From the NCBI GenBank assembly GCA_021432635.1, contig MU270047.1:558001-622000 (forward strand): a DNA stretch of 64,000 bases, read 5' to 3'. Origin of the DNA: Thozetella sp. PMI_491 (taxonomy: Eukaryota; Ascomycota; Sordariomycetes; Chaetosphaeriales; Chaetosphaeriaceae). Under the pieces are notes generated by a model. The model ran no database searches and was not told where the DNA came from. It worked only from the letters and a program-made list of their open reading frames with translations. The position numbers were made by a program, and so were the translations under genes. Shown piece by piece: positions 57,024 to 64,000 of the stretch. Positions within the stretch are counted from its first letter, which is position 1, and each line of letters opens with the position of its first letter.

Positions 57024-60000
57024 ATGGGTCGTCCACCTCGACATCGGTTTTCTAGGGCTCCCGCGCCGAATGGCAGCCACGACCGCAGCACCCCAGAGCC
57101 CCATGACGACCGAAGCTATCGCCGCGACAGACATGACTTCGGAATGACTGCTCCACACGACCCTACATCGACTGACGCTGCGACCGTGACCCCGTCCACC
57201 GACAAGCGGCGAGAGAGGGACCGTCGAGACCCTGCGAACAGTCTCAGAAAACCTCGCGACCGTTCGCCCCTGCCCGGATCCCAACGTCGGTTCGAGCCCC
57301 GTGGCCGCAGCAGGGAGCGTCACCTTCGCCCGGCCCAGTCGCCGCGTCCATCCTCGCCTGCCCGAGACCACGGCCGCCGCGACCGCCGGCGTGGCCCTGA
57401 GCCTGATTTTCCTGGGGACTCACGAGACCCAGGCCACGCCAGGCCCCGCGACTCCAAGCGCCCGCCGCTAGATCACAGATCTACCCGCGATCAGTCCTCA
57501 TCTCCATCCTCCCACAAGCGGCGACGAAGCCTCAGTCCGCCGCCCGGCTCTTCCCGAGTCAAAAAGGCTCGCCGCTGGAACAGCCCCCGGCGAGATAAAG
57601 GCCCCGCTAGGCCTCTGCCGCGAGAGAACGACATCGCTGGCAGGCACCCTGGCCCACGGTGGTCTCGCTCACCAGAGCACCTTGGGCGCCGTCCTCATCC
57701 AGATCATCTGCCAGATCATCGACCGGACCGTCCCGGTCCACGCGGCGCTTCGCGTCGCCGGAGGTCTCCTTCACTCAATAGGGAGCGTCATCCGCCCGAG
57801 GACCTCATTGGCCCAGACCGGCGACCTTCACCTTTGCGACGGTATCGCGATCGTTCGCCCTTCTCCGGCCCTCGCCCACGCTCGATCTCCCGGCCGCGGA
57901 GTCCCCGAGCGAACAGCCTGTCACGGGAGGGCCGACCGCCTGCTTCATCCGATACAGCGCTCCGCCGGCCTAGCCCTGATCTGCATTCTCGACAGCCTCC
58001 GCCACCTCGCTCTCCCAGGGACGGTCGTCCTTCGCGAGCGAAGAAGAACCGCAAGGCCCGCGACGACCGGCGGCCCACCAAGAAGTTTGGCCCTTCGTCC
58101 GGAGCGAACAGCGTCGAGGTGAACATGTCGGCCCGTGGTGGCTTCCGCGGAGGCTACAACTCGCAGTCTGGTTATTCTGGCAAAGGTTCCTATAACCACA
58201 ACTATTCTCATTCTTCTGGGCACGGCACGCCTAATTCATCATTTCACGGCTCTCCGCCCCCTCAGTCTCCCTATAGTGGTAGCGGGCGCAGCTACAGTCA
58301 GGGTGATCAGTTCTCTCCCCAAAGGTCGGTTTCTCGCTCGCTTGAGATGAAAACTCTGTGCTGACAGCAGGCAGTCAATACCCATCCCAGCACCAGCATG
58401 GTAGCTTCGGGTCGCAGTCGGGTCCGCAATCGCAGTTCTCGCATTCGCCTCCGTACCCACCAAACGGCCCATCTTCTCAATATCCCACGGGGCCCGGATA
58501 CCGTGGCGGCCGTGGTGGCAGCTTCCGTGGTGGGCAGTTTTCCGGACGTGGCGGCCATAGGGGCAATTTCAAGAACACCCAATGGAATTCTGGCAGCCCT
58601 CACGGCTCCCGCGGCTCCAACGGTGCGGGTGGACGCAGACCCAGCGACGACCTAGAGCCATCCCAAGAGAGCGCACACGCCTCTCCAGTCAGGACTGAAT
58701 CAGAAAATCCGAAGGAGGATGGTCCGCAAAATGAGAACGATAACCCCTTCCGGCCGTCTAGAGACCTGCAAGTAGAGGACATGGCCAGGAGCCAGACGGA
58801 CCAAGAAGCTAAGGAGACGATGCTGCCGCCGAGTCGCCCCCCGCCCACTGGTCCACAAGCGCAAACCAACAAGTTCAGCTTTAGCATGAAGAGCACGTCG
58901 AAACCGGCAGTCGCCGCACCACGACCGGAAATCTCCTTCAAGTTCAATGCTGCACCCCCTCGGCCAGAGCCGCCGAAAGCGCCAGAGAAGCCATCCGAAC
59001 GAGACCGAGGTGGCCTGCCCAAAAATGTGCCTACAGAACCGGCGTCGGTACGAGGTCGTAACCATAACGATCGAAGGCCGTCAGAGCCTATGAAGCATCC
59101 AGAACCGCCTCCCAGAACACGGAAAGTTAAAAAAGCGCTCAAGCGGCTGAAGACCAAGCCCAAGCTCTCCCCAGAAATGGCGACTTCCAAGTCGGTGTAC
59201 TTCCGGAAGCCCGGAAACGAGTCGGTCGTGGGCTCCGGTACCTACGGAAAGGTGTTCAAGGGCCTTAACGTCTACACCAAAAAGCTAGTGGCCCTCAAGA
59301 AAATACGCATGGAGGGAGAGCGGGACGGCTTCCCGGTCACAGCGGTGCGCGAGATCAAGCTGCTTCGGTCTCTGAAGCACATCAACATAGTCCAGCTTCA
59401 AGAGGTAATGGTGGAGACAAACGAGTGCTTCATGGTCTTTGAGTATCTCTCGCACGATCTAACAGGTCTGCTCAACCATCCGACATACAAGCTCGACATG
59501 GCCCAGAAGAAGCACCTTGCGCAGCAGCTCTTCGACGGCCTAGACTATCTCCACACCCGAGGTGTTCTCCACCGAGACATCAAGGCTGCCAATATTCTAG
59601 TCAGCAGCGAGGGCATCCTTAAGCTGGCCGATTTCGGGCTGGCTCGTTTCTACGCGAAGCACCACCAGCTAGACTACACCAACCGCGTGATCACCATTTG
59701 GTACCGGTCGCCGGAGCTGCTACTAGGCGAAACGCAGTACGGGCCGGCAGTTGACATCTGGAGCGCGGCGTGCGTCTTCTGGGAGTTCTTTGCACAGTCC
59801 GCCATCTTTGCCGGCGACGGCAGCGAGATCAACCAGCTTGATAAGATCTGGGCCGTTCTCGGCACGCCCAATAAGAAAGATTGGCCGAACCTGACCGAGA
59901 TGCCCTGGTTTGAGCTGCTGAGGCCTAGCTACAGGAAAGCCAACGTATTTGACCAAAAGTACAAGGAACGAGTACCATCCCAGGCCGCCTTTGACCTCCT

Positions 60001-60443
60001 CAAGTGGATGTTCCACTTCGACCCTGCCAAACGACCTACCGCCGCCGAGGTGTTGCAGCACGCTTATTTCACCAAAGAGGAGCCGGCCCCACGGCAGGCG
60101 ATTGAGTATGTGCTCCCACGGCTCGTCCTGGTGCACACAGTTCTGACTAACTTGGAATAGGCTCAAGGACATAGAAGGTGACTGGCACGAATTCGAGTCC
60201 AAGGCCCTCCGCCGCGAGAAGGAGCGCCAAGAAAGGGAGGCCAGGCGTGCTGCTCGGGAAGCCGCCGCGGCGGGAGCACACCGTGGCGACAAGGACAGGA
60301 AACGGCCCAACGACGCGTCCGACCCACAGCGAGAAGCGAAACGGGCGAACGTGGAGAGCAAGGCCCGTCCGGGTGCCTCGTCTACTACCATGGCTTCGAG
60401 CCAAGGTGCCGGAGACTCGGGGGTGGGGGCTGGCAACCCCTAG
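57024..60443 (+). CDS. ctk1: RNA polymerase II CTD kinase, CTK1/CDK12 type (1104 aa)
   Basis: Catalytic subunit of CTD kinase I, phosphorylating Ser2 of the Pol II C-terminal repeat during elongation. Three exons: 57024-58324, 58375-60105 and 60161-60443, all in frame; the last intron has a good branch site (CTGACTAAC). Residues 1-about 370 are an RS-like region rich in Arg, Ser, Pro and Asp with many R-D-R and R-S-P motifs, like metazoan CDK12. About 380-520 are Gly-, Gln- and Ser-rich. The kinase domain spans about 707-1000: GSGTYG loop, VALKKIR lysine, a PVTAVRE helix (PITAIRE-like), HRDIKAAN, DFGLAR and YRSPELLLG. After it comes a conserved LKDIEGDWHEFESK, then a basic Arg/Glu/Ala helix. 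It is much longer than yeast Ctk1 (528 aa) because of the N-terminal extension. Confidence 0.93.
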
Positions 60444-63365
60444 GTACAGGGTCACGTTTAGTCACGCCTCCGGGGATCCCAGCTCCAGGAGCCTATTGAA
60501 GGTGGAATAGAGACATCTGGACCACCAGGATCACCGTCAGACCCATGTTGGTGGGCCAGGATGGACCAGATTTCTATTGCAACTCCAGTAGCCTCCACTG
60601 CTGCCACCGGTGCTACTTTCCGGCGCTTATTCATGAAGATAACCGCTGCTAAAGTTTTGGTGCGGCTGACCACGGCGAGGGCTGCCTTGCCCCCGCTGTG
60701 AGGGCAGGTGAGCCAGCAGGACCACCAATCCTGTCGGCACAAGCGTGGCCTGAATCATTCTGGAGGAGCAGAAGGAGAGGAGGGGTTCAAGGCCCACAGC
60801 CCTGAAAGCTGACGACTGTGGTGGTATACTTGTGCGATAATGTCGGGCAGCTGCTTCCCGTTAGAGCCGGCAGGAGTGTGGCCAGTGCATATGGGTCGAT
60901 TTTGCCCTGGCTGTTAATGAATTATTGGAGTGTCAGACCGGGGCGGCTCTACGGGTGAGTCGTTTCATGTTCCAGACTCCGCTTTGTAGGCAGCGGGAAG
61001 AAATATTATGTGGAAAGCAATGCACAAACGATATTTTATCATAGACCCGGTACACTGTGCCCCCCACGATGAGACGTACCGCTGGTCTCGTGCTGCCCTG
61101 TTTCAAAGTGCCTTGCCTCCGGTGGCCAACAACACGGGTGTGGCACGGGTGATTCATCCAGTGGCTGTCAACGGTGCCGTCTCCAGGGTGAGGGCCGGTG
61201 CCGGTTCTCGGACATAGGGAAGAACAGTACGTGGGCCGTGACAACCTCCAGCAGGCCGGCCCGATTCTGGAGTTACCCGATGGTGACCGGACAGTCACTT
61301 CTATCTTGAGCTTATTCGCTTGTTCTCGATCCGGCTTCGCTAAAGTTGCATACGCCTGAGAACACCATATGCCTAGGAATATATATATACGTTATACACT
61401 GGCATTGACCGGACCCCCGGGGGACGCCAGCTACATGACAGAACACTTGAGGAGAGGAGCGTTACTGCAACGCTAAGCGTGCCCATGATGACAACAGCGG
61501 TGACGATGACGAAAGGAGGAAGGGAGGAGTTAGTATTTGAGACGGTTTCGCTTATCCCTGATACTGCTGCGCCGTATTCAGTCTAATTCACTTGCTCAGG
61601 CTCGGTGTCGTCACGCCTTGAAACGGCCGTGCCTCTCTAAAGGAGCGAGCGGTAGGCGGCGGAGAAGAGGCGCATACAGGAGATATCGTAACGCTGAGTG
61701 ACACAGACGACATTAAGCGCCGCCCTCATAGCATGCCAGCAGCGCCTTGCCTCCTAGGGAAATATACATGACAGCGTCGATGGAAAGGGGTATTTATAAC
61801 GTCGAATCCTGTCCTTGGCCAGCTAGAATCGTTTTACCAGCCAGCCATATACGCTCTCTAGACACCTTCCTGGCTCCTGGTTATTAATTCGGTAATTTTT
61901 ACTCTAATGCTACATACCAGCACTGCATCCTACGCTCGCTCGTTCTCTTCTGTTACTAGCCCGTCTCTATACACACTCGCTCAGCTCTCTCTCTCTCTCT
62001 CTCTCCAAAGACACGGGACATAACCGGAGATATCTACTCCTTCGCTCGTTGTACAAAACACTATAATGAATTACGATGGCATACGACGCAAGTCATGACA
62101 AGTACAATAGACGCATGTCCAAGACAGCGTGTGCTAGGCGTTTAGCGCATTTCCAGGATTGCATCTTTACAGCATCTGCTCGCAGCCTTTTTCATCCACG
62201 AACCAACTTATTCAAGACTTTCAGCCTTATTTTTATCTTTTCGATTCAATTTCCGCTCCATGGACCGATCAGGCTGCCTTGCTCTCTTCCCTGGGTGCTG
62301 ATATCATAGGCTGCTGGCTCGCGATTGGGAAGACGCCTTGGGCAAGGTTTATCCGACATAATAGGTTTCTCATCGCATGCTACACTTTCTTGTTTATATT
62401 ATAATGATGTATTAGTGCACGACAAAGCTTGGCCTGAAACTATACCTCTGGGTCGGAGCACTCTCGATCTAAAGTGTATATACCTTTGGTTAGGTTGACT
62501 ACAAGTCCACGACCTATCAAATAGTTTTTTTTATGCTGGTTTTGCCATTGTCAATCGACAACGCTATGCCGTTCCCCACACTTTGATACATCGATCCTGG
62601 TGGCCTACGGTAGCTGAGTTGTCGATGCTGTTTGTTACGACCGTGGAATGTCTTGGGTACACTCGCTACACCAGGTATATCACGAGAAAGCTGATCATGC
62701 TTGTCTGGAGGAATTGGTTTCAATTTAATATATCCATCCACCTGAGTCAACATCTGGTTAGTATTCCAGAAACTTTTTTGTGACTCCCCTGCCCGCCCTC
62801 AGTCTCTATTTTTTTTGGCTGTCAGCATTTTGAAGCTTCTGTTTGGCTCCAATGGCCTGTTCCGTATGCCTGTCCTGCCTAGCCCGTTATATCATTGTTG
62901 TACCCTGTCGTCATCAAGTCATAAAAGGCCGTGGCCAAGAGAATCATGAAAAAAAAGGGGTGGTAAGGGGTATAAATACAGGGAAAAGAAACCACAGCCG
63001 ACACATCGCAAGCGAGACAACCCCAGAAAGACCAATTCTCAATGCTTACCAGTGTAGGGGTATATCTCGTAACATATCAACTTCAAGCGAAACCCGCAAT
63101 AGTACCCAGACAGACTTTTTCAACCTCCCCCTTTCAGGTAGGAACACATGATCTCCAGCAATGAACCCTTTCGCCATCTATTTATCCCAAACATCGCAGT
63201 CGTTCTTGTGGAGTACGTTGTACAACATGAGGCTGGTGGGAGACGAAGCAGGGTGCAGATGCCACATGGCCCTGCTTAGTAGGGGACGCATCTTTTATGA
63301 GTAGACGGGACTTGGCAGAGGGCAACGTGATGTCTGCCGCTGCTTCACGCCCACCCGTCGGACTT
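60444..63365. other. Intergenic, convergent 3' ends, partly AT-rich
   Basis: 2.9 kb between the end of ctk1 and the end of the partial right-edge gene. I see no credible coding frame. There is a (CT)n tract at 61985-62005 and AT-rich DNA from about 61850 onward. Confidence 0.5.
61985..62005. repeat. (CT)n microsatellite
   Basis: About ten copies of CT in AT-rich intergenic DNA. Confidence 0.8.
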
Positions 63366-64000
63366 TCACTGCTCAGGGTCAACAGCGACGGTCTTTCCCT
63401 TGCCTGGAGCTGGCGGTTCAGCCGATCGGAGTAACTGGCGGAGGCTGCCCTCAGCATGACTTGAAGCGCCACGCTGGCCTATCGGCATGATATGTTCACT
63501 TCCTGCCGGCGCCCGCCATGGCACCCAAGAGCTTAGACTTGATAGAAGGCCGCCGTTACTGGGGCCGGTCGATATCCTCGGGAATTCTTCCAGTTCGGCT
63601 TCATGCTCCGATTTGACCGAGAAGTGGGCCTCTAGACGCTCCCGGTTCCGAGGTGAGCTTGACCCGGTGCTGCTGGATGCGCTATCAGCGAAGGCATCCG
63701 CCGTTTGGATCTCAATGTGGCTGGTTGAAGTCCGTGGTTGAGCAGGCTCGCCTACCAACGCAGCAGTAGAGCCTCGAGGGGACGCCAGGTCTTTGTGCGT
63801 GTTGTGGCTGCCAATGACAGCTGTGGCGAAGGATGTTGACTTCTTCCGCGCCAGCTTGCTCTGTTCCGCATCCTGCGTCCTCCCGTCGGCCGCCAGCCCT
63901 GCCTCTAGGGTCCCTGAGCTAAAGTTGGTGGCATTAGACCCTAGGCCGGAAGCAGAACCGGACCCCGAGCCGGCCGAGTTAGCTGAGTTCTTTTGGCCCG
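63366..64000 (-). CDS. Ser/Ala-rich protein of unknown function, C-terminal 210 residues only
   Basis: The minus-strand frame is open from the window edge (first complete codon at 63998) to TGA at 63366-63368, about 210 residues without a stop and no visible intron. The 5' part is outside the window. The visible part is disordered: a Gly/Ser/Ala stretch, KLARKKSTSFATAVIGSHNTHKDL, a Ser-rich acidic segment, SSLSSWVPWRAP, and a tail ending in KGKTVAVDPEQ. I recognise no domain and assign no function. Continuous openness and a biased but non-repetitive composition support it as coding. Confidence 0.6.
   Translation of the reverse strand, partial: GQKNSANSAGSGSGSASGLGSNATNFSSGTLEAGLAADGRTQDAEQSKLARKKSTSFATAVIGSHNTHKDLASPRGSTAALVGEPAQPRTSTSHIEIQTADAFADSASSSTGSSSPRNRERLEAHFSVKSEHEAELEEFPRISTGPSNGGLLSSLSSWVPWRAPAGSEHIMPIGQRGASSHAEGSLRQLLRSAEPPAPGKGKTVAVDPEQ

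Noticed and set aside
62159-62404. Plus-strand frame with a hydrophobic end
   Set aside because: Short, starts at TTG and lies in AT-rich intergenic DNA; most likely chance.

Overview
This window looks like nuclear DNA of a filamentous ascomycete (Pezizomycotina, most likely Sordariomycetes/Sordariales). The reasons are high G+C; genes interrupted by short introns (about 50-180 nt) with GTRNGY donors, CTAAC-like branch sites and YAG acceptors; and protein families typical of that group. I see no bacterial, viral or intact transposon genes, no tRNA or rRNA gene and no CRISPR array. All exon structures below were worked out by eye from splice signals and reading-frame continuity.

Layout. 1-12.6 kb: the last 26 codons of a cation-efflux (CDF) transporter (+); a 2EXR/F-box-like protein (-); glycogenin (+, six exons, one with a GC-AG intron); and a secreted acid-sphingomyelinase-like phosphodiesterase (-). 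12.6-26.4 kb: a chromodomain plus HDA2/3-like heterochromatin protein (+); cytochrome c oxidase subunit VI (-); a very-long-chain fatty-acid elongase (+); and the RNA cytidine acetyltransferase Kre33/NAT10 (+). 26.4-44.3 kb: about 18 kb containing only one gene that I can support, a Ser-rich protein of unknown function (33.4-34.8 kb), flanked by gene-poor DNA of about 7 and 9.5 kb. 44.3-51.4 kb: an F-box/leucine-rich protein (-) and glycogen synthase (-). 53.7-60.4 kb: a small Gly/Asn/Trp-rich orphan protein (+) and a CTK1/CDK12-type RNA polymerase II CTD kinase (+). The right edge holds the C-terminal part of an unrecognised Ser-rich protein (-).

Functional links. The most notable one is that the glycogen primer enzyme (glycogenin) and the elongating enzyme (glycogen synthase) lie within about 47 kb of each other. 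The other genes are mostly unrelated housekeeping genes: chromatin, respiration, sphingolipid and fatty-acid metabolism, ribosome biogenesis and transcription.

Points worth checking are a glycogen synthase last intron whose donor contains the in-frame stop TAA and is followed by a four-copy AAGTTTTTTT repeat, a His-rich insert in glycogenin, two orphan proteins, and the large gene-poor stretches. I do not see a clear new multi-gene system in this window.
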